A stretch of DNA of 64,000 nucleotides from the NCBI GenBank assembly GCA_023437305.1, contig JAEZGN010000022.1, positions 248,001-312,000 on the forward strand, in the 5' to 3' direction. The notes under the pieces are model-generated. The model was not told the DNA's origin. It saw nothing but the letters and a program-made list of their open reading frames with translations, and made no database searches. This DNA comes from Bacteroidota bacterium. Lineage in GTDB: Bacteria; Bacteroidota; Bacteroidia; Bacteroidales; Dysgonomonadaceae. Below are positions 1 through 9,055 of the stretch, piece after piece (position 1 is the stretch's first letter; every line of letters begins with the position of its first letter). A program made the translations under genes and the position numbers.

Positions 1-1211
1 CGGTTGTCAGGTATTTTTATAAATTGCTTAAAGAATCGCTCTATTGCGAGCATTGTTCCATGCAATCCGCCCCAAATAACAAATTTCCACGATGCACCAT
101 GCCATAGTCCTCCTATCAGCATTGTCATGAATAGATTGAAATAAGTTCTAATCTTGCCTTTACGGTTTCCTCCCATCGAAATATACAGATAGTCTCGCAA
201 CCAAGAGGATAGGGATATGTGCCAGCGACGCCAGAATTCGGTAACTGATTGGGATTTATATGGCGTTAAAAAGTTAGGGGGTATTGTGAATCCCATCAAC
301 AAGGATAAGCCGATGGCAATATCTGAATAGCCCGAAAAGTCACAATATATTTGCAGCGTATATCCATATACAGCCATAAGGTTCTCGAATGCAGTATAGC
401 TCATCGGTGAATCGAACACCCGATCAACAAAGTTGGTGGAGATATAATCTGATATAATTGCCTTCTTTATCAATCCAATAAGTATAAGGAAAATGGCTGC
501 ACTTGCATCTTCTTTGGTCAGATGCAGTTTATTCTTCATCTGCGGCAGAAAATCTTTAGCGCGTATAATAGGCCCTGCTACCAGTTTCGGGAAGAATGTT
601 ATATAAAAACAGAAATCCAAAAGAGAGTCGGCTGGTTTCATTTGCTTGCGATACAAATCTACAGCATAGCTTATCGCTTCGAATACAAAGAATGATATAC
701 CGATTGGTAATATAATATTATGTAATGCAAAGTTTCCATTAAAAATTGCATTGATATTGTCGATAAGGAAATTCGTATACTTAAAGTATGATAACATCAA
801 TAAGTTGCCGACAATAATGAGTGTTAATAAGAATTTTCGTGTTCCCGTTTTCTCAGACTCATGCATTTTTACAGCTAGCCAGTGTGTTGCTACAGCACAG
901 ATAACTAGCAGCACAAAATAGTTGAGCGGAAAATGAAATCCGAAAAGATTTATATCCATCGTATTTCCCCCTGCCAGATAGTAAAAGTAAAGAGAAAAAG
1001 CGATCAGATATACTTTTCTGAAATGGTCGTGCTTCTTACTGGCTACATAGACAATATAGAAGACAAGGAAGAACCCAAGAAAGAAGGCACTATTGAATAA
1101 GAGCGGTCTCGATGGGTCGTAAATAAAATATGGCGCTATATCGTTGACTACCTTCTCTAAAAAATCAGGTAAGTAGAAATTTCTTATACTTTCAAATATA
1201 TTATCTATCAT
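1..1211 (-). CDS. MBOAT-family membrane O-acyltransferase (C-terminus beyond window edge)
   Basis: Reading the minus strand from ATG at 1211 gives an open frame of about 403 codons that runs off the left edge. It is polytopic. It contains the MBOAT-type segments YCDFSGYSDIAIGLSLLMGF and FWRRWHISLSSWLRDYLYI, then the catalytic-histidine segment GGLWHGASWKFVIWGGLHG. Known members (AlgI, DltB, PatA) move acyl groups across the cytoplasmic membrane to exported polymers such as alginate, teichoic acid or peptidoglycan. The start codon overlaps the end of the upstream SGNH gene by 11 nt, so the two are very probably co-translated. The acceptor polymer cannot be read from this gene; the LysM domain of its neighbour points to peptidoglycan (inference). 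Confidence 0.93.
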   Translation of the reverse strand, partial: MIDNIFESIRNFYLPDFLEKVVNDIAPYFIYDPSRPLLFNSAFFLGFFLVFYIVYVASKKHDHFRKVYLIAFSLYFYYLAGGNTMDINLFGFHFPLNYFVLLVICAVATHWLAVKMHESEKTGTRKFLLTLIIVGNLLMLSYFKYTNFLIDNINAIFNGNFALHNIILPIGISFFVFEAISYAVDLYRKQMKPADSLLDFCFYITFFPKLVAGPIIRAKDFLPQMKNKLHLTKEDASAAIFLILIGLIKKAIISDYISTNFVDRVFDSPMSYTAFENLMAVYGYTLQIYCDFSGYSDIAIGLSLLMGFTIPPNFLTPYKSQSVTEFWRRWHISLSSWLRDYLYISMGGNRKGKIRTYFNLFMTMLIGGLWHGASWKFVIWGGLHGTMLAIERFFKQFIKIPDN

Positions 1212-2646
1212 ATTTGTTCTTATAATTATTGTAAGCGTCAAGAAAATCAGAAATAAATAACTGTCCTTGAGCTTCGTATCCGCTGGTGGTGTAATGTACT
1301 TTGTCGCGAGCTATCATCGATGCATAATCACCTCTCGGTCGGATAGCAGAATCACCACTCATGCGCGAGTATAAATCCCATACCGGTAGGTAGTTGAGTC
1401 CCATAAGGGCAACGCTATAGTCGGCAACGAAAGTATTTTGCCTGCCTCTTCGAAACATCGATGGAGGAGGGGTCATTACCAGGATAGTTGCATTCTTACA
1501 ATAAGCTTTTATATTGTTGATAAACTCATTCAGCTGAAAAATATATTCCGTATCGCTCATTTTTCCGAACGACTCATTTGTTCCAAAAGATAGAATGATA
1601 AGGTCTGGTTCGAGTATCGGTAGTTGTTTGAAAAATAGAGGATATTTAATATAATCCGTCATTTTAGCCCCGTTCACACCTATTGTATGATATACAACTC
1701 CCGGCTCGTTGTTTTCTATTACAAATCCGTTGAGGTTGTACATCGCCGTTTTACCATCGGGTACAAGGGTGATTCTGTTTATGGCGGAATCACTGGTATA
1801 CGATGAGTAATATGGCTTAGATAACATATTCACAAATTTCAGATTTTCGGTATCCAAGTTGGTTTCTCTCGATTTGACCTGAACAGGCTTCGCTGTGGTT
1901 TTTGTAGGTATTTTAAGCGATTGGTTCAATCGGATTGTATTCGATTTCATTCCGTTTGCTTTTTTTATCTGAGCAACCGTTACTCTGTATTTTCGGCTTA
2001 TGGAAGACAATGTTTCTCCTCTTTTTACTTTATGATATTTAATACTTGTGCCCGATGCAGTGCATGTCGCTGCTGCTCCGGTTACCTCAAGAGGTTCGGC
2101 CGATATGCTCATTTTATAATGAGACTCTTTATCTGGATATATTACTTTAACGTTGGTAAACTCATACCCTTCTTCTGTGTATAGCTGCAATACGAAGTCG
2201 TTAGAAGACGTATATAATGCAATTCCGCTAAGGCCTACGCCTACATCTGCTATCGGCAGTACATTCCTGAGGCTCTGCCAAGAGGCATTGCTACTGTATC
2301 TTACATTGCGAGTTCCGTTTGTTTTTACCAGACTATAAGGAAAAGTAAAGCCATATCCTCCGTTTCCGAATTTGGACTGTAGTTCGCTTCTAATAGCATC
2401 CGTGAAAAAGTCAGCCTGAATATGGGAGTCACCTATGTGGACAATATTAATTTTTCCTTTTTTGCTTTTCTCCAGATGGTATAGTTTATTGAAGATGGGA
2501 TTTAATAATTCCTGATTCGCAAAAACATTATTCTTTATGTCCTTAACTCTTCTCGTGTCTTTCGTTGATGAATAGAAAAATGTAAGAGGAGAGAATAGGA
2601 ATAATGTAAATAAACCGATTGTCCGTAATTTTTTTGAAAATATCAT
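1201..2646 (-). CDS. SGNH/GDSL-type hydrolase or acyltransferase with internal LysM domain
   Basis: This 481-residue protein has an N-terminal membrane anchor or signal segment (residues about 8-26). An SGNH block I (IGDSH, Ser74), a GTN block (Asn357) and a final D448-x-x-H451 (RDKVH) give the full SGNH catalytic set. Between block I and GTN sits a LysM motif at about residues 204-247 (YHKVKRGETLSSISRKY), which in known proteins binds the glycan strands of peptidoglycan. It is the middle gene of an operon: it starts in an ATGA overlap with the upstream SGNH gene and overlaps the MBOAT gene. By analogy with MBOAT/SGNH pairs such as PatA/PatB or AlgI/AlgJ/AlgX, it probably receives the acyl group outside the membrane and transfers it, or removes it, on an envelope polymer. 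The direction and the acyl group are not known. Confidence 0.85.
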   Translation of the reverse strand: MIFSKKLRTIGLFTLFLFSPLTFFYSSTKDTRRVKDIKNNVFANQELLNPIFNKLYHLEKSKKGKINIVHIGDSHIQADFFTDAIRSELQSKFGNGGYGFTFPYSLVKTNGTRNVRYSSNASWQSLRNVLPIADVGVGLSGIALYTSSNDFVLQLYTEEGYEFTNVKVIYPDKESHYKMSISAEPLEVTGAAATCTASGTSIKYHKVKRGETLSSISRKYRVTVAQIKKANGMKSNTIRLNQSLKIPTKTTAKPVQVKSRETNLDTENLKFVNMLSKPYYSSYTSDSAINRITLVPDGKTAMYNLNGFVIENNEPGVVYHTIGVNGAKMTDYIKYPLFFKQLPILEPDLIILSFGTNESFGKMSDTEYIFQLNEFINNIKAYCKNATILVMTPPPSMFRRGRQNTFVADYSVALMGLNYLPVWDLYSRMSGDSAIRPRGDYASMIARDKVHYTTSGYEAQGQLFISDFLDAYNNYKNKYDR

Positions 2647-4073
2647 TTCTTAATTTCTGTTGCGGTCTTATGTTGTTTGTATTTCAGGTAGCCTTTATTA
2701 ATCTCGTCATAAAGCAATTTGGCGATCTTCTTCGAGCCCGATGCATTAAAGTGGGTATAGTCTTTGTTCGCCAAATGATATTCGTCGACCCATTTAACCA
2801 TCGATCCATTACCACCCATTAATTCATAGAGGTTTATATAGCCAGATCCTGTTTTGCGTGCATAGTTCCTTTGTGCTTTTGCCAACGGAACTACTGCCGG
2901 ATCTGTTTTCATCTCTTGTTCAATTTTACTCGCCTTATCCGCTGTCGAGATAATCAGTATATCAGCATTCGGGAAACATTGATGCAGATTGTTTACAACT
3001 GTCGTCATGTTTTTTTCGTACCAATTATAATTTAGTGTTCCATAACCTAATACATTAGTCCCATACTGAAGAATAATAAGGTCATATCCCAATACTTTAT
3101 CGAACGCATTCATTAGCGATGGATTTAGGATGGAGAGTGGAAGACCTGAGTTGCCGCGCATGGAGAAATTATCGACATGTACTCCCTGTCCGTCGTCGAA
3201 ACTGAACCCATAAATAGGAATGGAGTCTGCGTTGGAAAATGTAACCTGCAATGATTTTACGCTTGATGATGCGAGTGGCAGTGTATTGAGCAAATGTGAA
3301 GGAGCTAGCCTTTTGGTCGATACCGAGTCTTTGTCTGCACGGACTGTAATAGACGCATTTGCATTATTGGAACTACCATATAGAAGTACAGGGTTGTATA
3401 ACGCAGTAGAATAAGGTTGAGACTGAGCTCTGTATTTTACCCAATAATTAGAACCTGAGCCACGTGTAAAGAATACTTGACCGTCCATCCCAAAAGGTCT
3501 GCTTGGTTTCTTTACTTTTATAAAAGATTGCACAATCCATTCTTTCGATACCTGATGGGATATAGACCCACGTGAAGCCGCAGAGAGAGACGATATAGAA
3601 ACAAAACCGACACCGTGTCCTCCATAGTTTTTCTGGAATTCACTTCTGACGTCTTGTACAATATAATCCCCATCGTTCATTGAATCTCCAAAATAGGCTA
3701 TTCTTACTTTGCCTGACTTATTTGTTTCCAACTGATGAAGCTTCTCATAAAATCGTTTTAGATTTTGATAGCCATCTGCGTTCAGTGAAGGGTTTATGGC
3801 TTCGTCGATTTCTTCGGGGCGAGTACTTATGCTATCTGTTACATTTGTACTGTCTCCCTTTGCTATATATGGAGAATCGTCAATGGCGGTTGTGTCATTG
3901 ATTGCATTCAGCATGAGACTGTCGACAATAATATTTTCGGTTGTTATTTTATTCTCAGGGAATAAGCGATTGGGAAGCCACTGTTTACAGAGTAAAAAGA
4001 AAGCTGCGGATAAAACAATAAACAAGATTGTTTTCCCGAAGTAAGAATTATTAGATGAACTCACAATCAACAA
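2643..4073 (-). CDS. Second SGNH-like hydrolase, membrane anchored
   Basis: This 476-residue protein has one N-terminal membrane helix (residues about 14-30), then a low-complexity linker, then an SGNH domain. Visible blocks are FGDS (Ser131), YGTN (Asn340) and DYTHF (Asp438, His441), so the active site looks complete. It is the first gene of the SGNH-SGNH-MBOAT operon and its stop overlaps the next start (ATGA at 2643-2646). The start is odd: an in-frame TAA lies at 4086-4088 and there is no ATG before the membrane helix, so translation must begin at TTG 4073, TTG 4070 or GTG 4064. It probably works with the second SGNH protein and the MBOAT protein in acylation of an exported polymer (inference from operon structure). 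Confidence 0.82.
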   Translation of the reverse strand: MLIVSSSNNSYFGKTILFIVLSAAFFLLCKQWLPNRLFPENKITTENIIVDSLMLNAINDTTAIDDSPYIAKGDSTNVTDSISTRPEEIDEAINPSLNADGYQNLKRFYEKLHQLETNKSGKVRIAYFGDSMNDGDYIVQDVRSEFQKNYGGHGVGFVSISSLSAASRGSISHQVSKEWIVQSFIKVKKPSRPFGMDGQVFFTRGSGSNYWVKYRAQSQPYSTALYNPVLLYGSSNNANASITVRADKDSVSTKRLAPSHLLNTLPLASSSVKSLQVTFSNADSIPIYGFSFDDGQGVHVDNFSMRGNSGLPLSILNPSLMNAFDKVLGYDLIILQYGTNVLGYGTLNYNWYEKNMTTVVNNLHQCFPNADILIISTADKASKIEQEMKTDPAVVPLAKAQRNYARKTGSGYINLYELMGGNGSMVKWVDEYHLANKDYTHFNASGSKKIAKLLYDEINKGYLKYKQHKTATEIKK

Positions 4074-4118
4074 ATTAATTAATTTTTATTGTTGCTACGA
4101 TATATTTATAAAGATGTG

Positions 4119-4126
4119 CAAAGCTA
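4119..4126 (-). promoter_or_regulatory. Candidate promoter -7 element for SGNH/MBOAT operon
   Basis: The minus strand reads TAGCTTTG, an exact match to the Bacteroidota -7 consensus TAnnTTTG, about 50 nt upstream of the non-ATG start of the operon. No clear TTTG is seen 19 bp upstream, so the call rests on the -7 box alone. Confidence 0.45.
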
Positions 4127-4244
4127 ATCACTTTCTTTGGAAATCTATTTGAGAGAAAGTATAATTTAGCGATATTTTACTTTTCCCGGTTTCCTCTATC
4201 TTGCAGCTATGAGATACATATAGCAGAGCTTTGGTAAAAAGAAA

Positions 4245-4733
4245 TTAATGTGGACTATATTTTGCTTTGGCTGTTATGTGTTCTATTTTTATTTTGAATG
4301 TAGTAGTACGGCTCCAAGATTTGTCTATATATTTTTCTCCTATTTCTTCAAATCCTTTTGAATATTTATTTACTAAAAGTCTGAGGGCTTTTCGTTTTTC
4401 TTCATCAGATAGATTTATCTCTGCTTTGCCGTAGGATATAACACTTTCGTATAAGGTGGTGAATTGCTCGGCAATGGGTTTTGTTACACCTACTACACAA
4501 AATGATACCTTATTGTTTTGGTTTATCAGGTCTAATTTCTGACCTTCGGGAGCACAATGAAAATAGAGAGTATTGGCTTCTTCATCATAAACATAACTGA
4601 TTGGGATACCATAACCATATCCATTTTCGGATGTTCCTAAGCTGAGAAATCCGTATTCGGATATGTTCAATAGCTCGCTTATGCGAGCTTTATCTTCTAG
4701 TATTCTGTTTTGTCTTCTTATTTCTCTGAACAT
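4245..4733 (-). CDS. Pyridoxamine 5'-phosphate oxidase-like flavin protein (Nim-like)
   Basis: This 162-residue protein begins MFREIRRQNRILEDKARISE and has the split-barrel FMN-binding pattern of the PNPOx-like superfamily: YGFLSLGTSENGYGYGIPIS, then YFHCAPEGQKLDLI, then VSFCVVG. This subgroup includes the NimA-type nitroimidazole-resistance proteins of Bacteroides and many uncharacterised flavin reductases. The residue pattern EGQKLDLI followed by VSFCVVG is typical of the whole subgroup and does not by itself prove nitroreductase activity. It sits alone, with a gap of 12 nt to the next minus-strand gene. Assignment to the fold is secure; the substrate is unknown. Confidence 0.82.
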   Translation of the reverse strand: MFREIRRQNRILEDKARISELLNISEYGFLSLGTSENGYGYGIPISYVYDEEANTLYFHCAPEGQKLDLINQNNKVSFCVVGVTKPIAEQFTTLYESVISYGKAEINLSDEEKRKALRLLVNKYSKGFEEIGEKYIDKSWSRTTTFKIKIEHITAKAKYSPH

Positions 4734-4745
4734 AATAGTCTAATA

Positions 4746-5141
4746 CTAATTGTTTAATCTTTTATTTATGGCTCTGTCTACCATATCGGAAATGAATACA
4801 TGTCCAAAAACTCCCAATCCGATTGTTGCTTCTTCATTATTCCAGAAAGCTCTTGTTGTAGAGAACAGGAAGTAATTATTAACAGTGATATGATTATTCA
4901 CCAAAGGATCTACACTTGGATGACTGGCTACATATCCCGAACCCGAAGGGTCGGGGGGAAGTATTATACTGTTTATTTTATGTTTAATGGCCTCTCTGTG
5001 TTTTTCCTCATCCGGATTTGTAATAAAGGCAATAAGCAATATGATAAAAAGAAGATATCTCTTTTTGAATAAATGTGAGCCCCTTTTCGGTATCCTGTTC
5101 GGATCTTTATATCTTTTTTCTATTTCTTTTATATCTCTCAT
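4746..5141 (-). CDS. Small membrane-anchored protein, possibly DUF4359-like
   Basis: This 131-residue protein has a basic N-terminus, one membrane helix (about residues 28-42, RYLLFIILLIAFITNP) and an extracytoplasmic C-terminal part with the segment NNYFLFSTTRAFWNNEEATI. The sequence NPDEEKHREAI right after the helix resembles the start of the DUF4359 family, where a helix is followed by NPxxExY/H. I am not certain of that match. It lies between the flavin protein and the DUF3316 gene on the same strand, with gaps of 12 and 16 nt, so it may be co-transcribed with either. No function is known. Confidence 0.6.
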   Translation of the reverse strand: MRDIKEIEKRYKDPNRIPKRGSHLFKKRYLLFIILLIAFITNPDEEKHREAIKHKINSIILPPDPSGSGYVASHPSVDPLVNNHITVNNYFLFSTTRAFWNNEEATIGLGVFGHVFISDMVDRAINKRLNN

Positions 5142-5157
5142 TTAAGCCTGTTGTTAC

Positions 5158-6090
5158 TTATCTACCATACCAATAGTCGATACGTGCTTTTTCTTTCGGT
5201 TTCTTTACGCCTTCTATAGGGAATCCGATTACAAAGCTGTTTGTATACTGATGTGTTTGGATCTCATTTACTTTTGTCTGATACCATGAGCCCATATACC
5301 CAACTCTGATTGTATATTTGTTTATCGGGATATCCATCGATATGTAGTTGCGCAAAGCTCGTTGATTGTGAAAGGATGCGAAATTGACAAGTCCGACGGA
5401 GTTGCCTAACGAAATCTCGTAGTACGATTGTCCGTATTTGGGCGAGAATAATATACCCATAAACGGAGAATCTATCTGCCAGCGGACAGCACCCCATTTG
5501 AATTTATATGAGGCAGTAACGGATAGGTTGAGGTTGGAATATGCACGGGCAGAGGCCGGATTGTTTCCATTTCGTTCGTTGTACAATACACCGCCATTTA
5601 TGTCCCATAGTCCTCCCAGTCCGAGACGGAAGTTATCGGTATTATACACCATATAGTGACCGCCTATTCTGTAGCTAAGAAGTGCCCAGTATTCTGATAC
5701 ATTTTTTGCGGGATTATCACCTTTCGATAGATCCAGTTCGAATATCTGCTGTTTATAAAATTTATAATCGAACCATGTAGTACGACGCATTAGCTCATAC
5801 ATCAAATGAATAGAGAAGCCCTTATACTCTAATGGCGATAGGTATGTATCGTACATATTGGCAGAACCGATAGAAGCCGAAAGAGTATTGTTCGTCCTTA
5901 AAGGCATAGGAACAGATAACGAGGAATCATCAATAACCATCGTTCTTTTTTGAGGAGCATAACCTTGGATTTCTACTGAATCAAGAGCATGTGTTTTATC
6001 AACAAGGTTTTGAGCTTGTAAATTAATAAAAACGCATACACTCAAAAATAGTAGAAATATATATTTACTCTTTCTCCTCCTTATCATCAT
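5158..6090 (-). CDS. DUF3316-like secreted/outer-membrane protein
   Basis: This 310-residue protein has a Sec signal peptide (IFLLFLSVCVFINLQAQ). It is rich in alternating aromatic beta-strands (for example LSYRIGGHYMVYNTDNFRLG and SVTASYKFKWGAVRWQ), and the segment TYLSPLEYKGF is typical of the DUF3316 family. This suggests a small outer-membrane barrel or surface protein. Its start lies 26 nt inside the end of the topoisomerase gene, so the two are co-transcribed and possibly coupled; Met1 at 6090 and Met2 at 6087 are both possible starts. I believe this pairing with a topoisomerase A gene also occurs in other Bacteroidales, but I could not check it. Its role is unknown. Confidence 0.72.
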   Translation of the reverse strand: MMIRRRKSKYIFLLFLSVCVFINLQAQNLVDKTHALDSVEIQGYAPQKRTMVIDDSSLSVPMPLRTNNTLSASIGSANMYDTYLSPLEYKGFSIHLMYELMRRTTWFDYKFYKQQIFELDLSKGDNPAKNVSEYWALLSYRIGGHYMVYNTDNFRLGLGGLWDINGGVLYNERNGNNPASARAYSNLNLSVTASYKFKWGAVRWQIDSPFMGILFSPKYGQSYYEISLGNSVGLVNFASFHNQRALRNYISMDIPINKYTIRVGYMGSWYQTKVNEIQTHQYTNSFVIGFPIEGVKKPKEKARIDYWYGR

Positions 6091-8797
6091 CTTTAAATAA
6101 AGATTTCTGTCCTGTTATTTCATCCAGAATATCGGAGATAGGACGATTGTCCACTTCATCGTCGTCATCGTCTATCTGTACTTCAAATTTCTTTTCCTCT
6201 TCTTCTTCCGGTTCAGGAAAGCGGATAGGTTCAAGTTCTTTGATATCGCCTATTTCGAATGTCGACAAACGTTTTCCTTTAGCCTTGAATCCTTTTACTG
6301 CAATAAATTCATCCGCATCTATTTCCATGTCTTCACGATAACTGTCGCGTCCGCCAAAGGTAACCAGAATACGAGGATAAACAACGTCTGTAAGAATTTT
6401 CAGTTTCGAGTTCGGATTGTCTCCAAGGAAATTTTGTTTTCTTGCAGAAGCTTCGAATGTAAAGCGCTTCAGATACATAAACTGTTGGTCGGCATCAAAC
6501 AGAACGGCTGTCCAATTTTTATTTACATCGAATTTTTCGATACGGATAATTCCGGCTTCGTAGTGATTCGTTACATCGAAGTTGGAAGTGTAGAATTCTC
6601 CATTTTCGTGTACAACCAATATTTGATCTTCGCTTTGAAATTCTCCAAGGAATTTGCCTCTGCCATCATAGTTAAGGCGTAATACATCCTGATCGAACCA
6701 AACTTTACGGCCACCGAGTGTTGATCCTCCTTTTTGTTTCAGCGATATTTTATGTACCTCGGCCTTCGTCAAGATATTCCCCATCGATTGACGGCCTTTA
6801 ATAGCAATATCACTAAAATCTTTTTCGAATACAAGTATCTTTTGACGAGGTTTAGGTTTCAGTATCACTCGTATTGTTTCGGCTTCACCATTCGGATTTG
6901 CACTGAAATAAGTGATACGAGAACCGTCTTCTCCTTGTGTTACATCATATTCCTTATCACGGGTTATGCCCGTTACGGCAAAACGCTTGATATATGAAGG
7001 TCCATTCTTGCCGTGGCGATAGACCACGTTATAGATAGTGCGCTTGTCGTTGCGGCGGAAGACATACAGATAAAGTATGTTTTTACCGATGAACATCTTG
7101 TCGCTCACTTTTACAATCTTGTACTTACCGTCTTTGAAGAAAATAATTATATCGTCAATGTCGGAGCAGTTGCAAACAAACTCATCTTTTTTTAGTGATG
7201 TACCGATAAAGCCTTCTTCACGGTTGATGTACAGTTTTTCGTTTGCTTCCACCACCTTTGTTGCCTCGATGGTATCAAAGCTTCGGATTTCTGTTTTGCG
7301 AGGAAAATCTTTTCCGTATTTTTCTTTCAACATTACAAACCATGAGATAGTATAGTCTACAATGTTTTCTATATTGTGCTTTATTTCTTCTATTTCGTCT
7401 TTATATCTGGCTATCAGTTCATCTGCTTTGTCGGAATTGAACTTGAGAATACGTCCCATCTTGATTTCCATCAATTTGAGTATATCTTCACGCGTAACCT
7501 CACGGATAAACTGTTTTACATACTTAGCCAATCTCTTATCGATATGCTCTACAGCCGTATCCATATTGTCGGCATTCTCAAACTCTTTGTCTTTGTATAT
7601 ACGCTCTTCGATGAAAATCTTTTCTAACGAAGAAAAGTGAAGGCTTTCTTCCAGTTCACTCTTTTGTATCTCCAGTTCTTGACGAAGCAGGCTTAACGTA
7701 TTGTCTGTAGTATGACGGAGTATGTCGCTTACTGTAAGGAAATAAGGTTTATTATCTTCGATAACACAGCAGTTTGGCGAAATGCTTATTTCACAATCGG
7801 TGAAAGCATATAGAGCATCTATTGTTTTATCGGATGAGACCCCTGCTGCAAGATGTACCTGTATCTCTACATTCTGAGCGGTGATATCATCCACCTTACG
7901 GATTTTGATTTTGCCCTTGTCATTAGCTTTCAAGATCGATTCTACAACAGACGATGATGTACGTCCGTATGGAATGTCACTTATAATAAGAGTCTTATTG
8001 TCTAATTTCGATATTTTAGCTCTAACCTTAACCGATCCGCCTCGCTCACCATCGTTATATTTACTGACGTCTATATAGCCCCCGGTCTGAAAATCGGGAT
8101 AGAATGTAAATTCTTCTCCTTGAAGATGTGCTATGGCAGCATCGCAAAGATCATTGAAGTTGTGAGGAAGAATCTTAGACGAAAGTCCCACAGCAATACC
8201 TTCCGCACCCTGAGCCAGAAGTAAAGGAAACTTAACGGGCAGCGTAACCGGCTCTTTGTTACGTCCATCGTAAGATGGTTTCCACTCTGTGGTTTTGGGG
8301 TTGAAAATCACTTCCAAAGCAAACTTTGATAAGCGAGCTTCTATATAACGAGGTGCAGCTGCTCCGTCTCCAGTAAACACGTTTCCCCAGTTACCCTGAC
8401 AATCTACCAATAAATCCTTTTGTCCCAGTTGCACCAATGCATCCCCTATAGAGGCGTCTCCATGCGGGTGAAACTGCATGGTATGCCCGATGATATTAGC
8501 GACCTTGTTGTAGCGACCATCATCCATGCGCTTCATAGAGTGCATGATACGACGTTGCACGGGCTTGAAACCATCAGATATATGAGGCACTGCACGTTCG
8601 AGTATTACGTACGATGCATAGTCGAGAAACCAATTTTGGAACATACCCGAAAGATGTGTCTGATTGTCAGTCGTATCTTTTATTGGGACTTTGTAGTCTG
8701 AATGGGAGGCTGCATCAGCGTTCTCCAACTCATCGTCCAATATTGGTTCGTCGTTATTTAAATTCTCTGGTTCGTCAATAATATCTTCAGGGAGCAT
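6065..8797 (-). CDS. parC: DNA topoisomerase IV / gyrase subunit A-type protein
   Basis: This 910-residue type IIA topoisomerase breakage-reunion subunit has the segment SDGFKPVQRRIMHSM, the quinolone-pocket segment HPHGDASIGDALVQL (residues about 110-124), and the active-site tyrosine Tyr151 in AAAPRYIEARL. A long coiled-coil and a C-terminal beta-pinwheel-type domain follow, and the protein ends in a highly acidic tail. It cuts both DNA strands and passes another duplex, working with an ATPase B subunit that is not in this window. The form resembles the second GyrA/ParC paralogue of Bacteroidota, so ParC is the best symbol, though the GyrA/ParC split in this phylum is not fully settled by sequence alone. 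An exact promoter lies upstream (8837-8867). The DUF3316 gene follows with an overlap. Confidence 0.9.
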   Translation of the reverse strand: MLPEDIIDEPENLNNDEPILDDELENADAASHSDYKVPIKDTTDNQTHLSGMFQNWFLDYASYVILERAVPHISDGFKPVQRRIMHSMKRMDDGRYNKVANIIGHTMQFHPHGDASIGDALVQLGQKDLLVDCQGNWGNVFTGDGAAAPRYIEARLSKFALEVIFNPKTTEWKPSYDGRNKEPVTLPVKFPLLLAQGAEGIAVGLSSKILPHNFNDLCDAAIAHLQGEEFTFYPDFQTGGYIDVSKYNDGERGGSVKVRAKISKLDNKTLIISDIPYGRTSSSVVESILKANDKGKIKIRKVDDITAQNVEIQVHLAAGVSSDKTIDALYAFTDCEISISPNCCVIEDNKPYFLTVSDILRHTTDNTLSLLRQELEIQKSELEESLHFSSLEKIFIEERIYKDKEFENADNMDTAVEHIDKRLAKYVKQFIREVTREDILKLMEIKMGRILKFNSDKADELIARYKDEIEEIKHNIENIVDYTISWFVMLKEKYGKDFPRKTEIRSFDTIEATKVVEANEKLYINREEGFIGTSLKKDEFVCNCSDIDDIIIFFKDGKYKIVKVSDKMFIGKNILYLYVFRRNDKRTIYNVVYRHGKNGPSYIKRFAVTGITRDKEYDVTQGEDGSRITYFSANPNGEAETIRVILKPKPRQKILVFEKDFSDIAIKGRQSMGNILTKAEVHKISLKQKGGSTLGGRKVWFDQDVLRLNYDGRGKFLGEFQSEDQILVVHENGEFYTSNFDVTNHYEAGIIRIEKFDVNKNWTAVLFDADQQFMYLKRFTFEASARKQNFLGDNPNSKLKILTDVVYPRILVTFGGRDSYREDMEIDADEFIAVKGFKAKGKRLSTFEIGDIKELEPIRFPEPEEEEEKKFEVQIDDDDDEVDNRPISDILDEITGQKSLFKDDDKEEKE

Positions 8798-8836
8798 ATG
8801 TGTTTATTGGATTTAATAGCTAATAAAAAACTAGCT

Positions 8837-8867
8837 CAAAGATAGTTTTTTTTGATATGAATTCAAA
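8837..8867 (-). promoter_or_regulatory. Promoter of topoisomerase gene
   Basis: On the minus strand TTTG (8867-8864) is followed after exactly 19 nt by TATCTTTG (8844-8837). This fits the Bacteroidota -33/-7 consensus TTTG-N19-TAnnTTTG. Transcription would begin about 30 nt upstream of the ATG at 8797. Confidence 0.75.
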
Positions 8868-9023
8868 ATGACAAACGTGTTGTATATTACAAACAAAGAA
8901 ATTTTAGAAATTTCATTTGTATTTATTTATTTAGAATAAAATTGTCATATATTGAGCTCTTTGACATCTATAACAACAGAAATCCGAGAGCAGAAAGGTG
9001 GCATGAAAAATATGTATAAAATG

Positions 9024-9050
9024 TGTCACTTTTGTCACCTTTGTTACTTT
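9024..9050 (+). repeat. 9-bp tandem motif TGTyACyTT, copy A (three units)
   Basis: Three consecutive 9-mers are seen: TGTCACTTT, TGTCACCTT, TGTTACTTT. The same tandem motif occurs at 20801-20827 (inverted) and 37419-37436. It lies in the 258-bp non-coding gap between the topoisomerase start and the end of the TIGR02757 gene. No gene on the plus strand follows it. Confidence 0.7.
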
Positions 9051-9055
9051 TTGTT

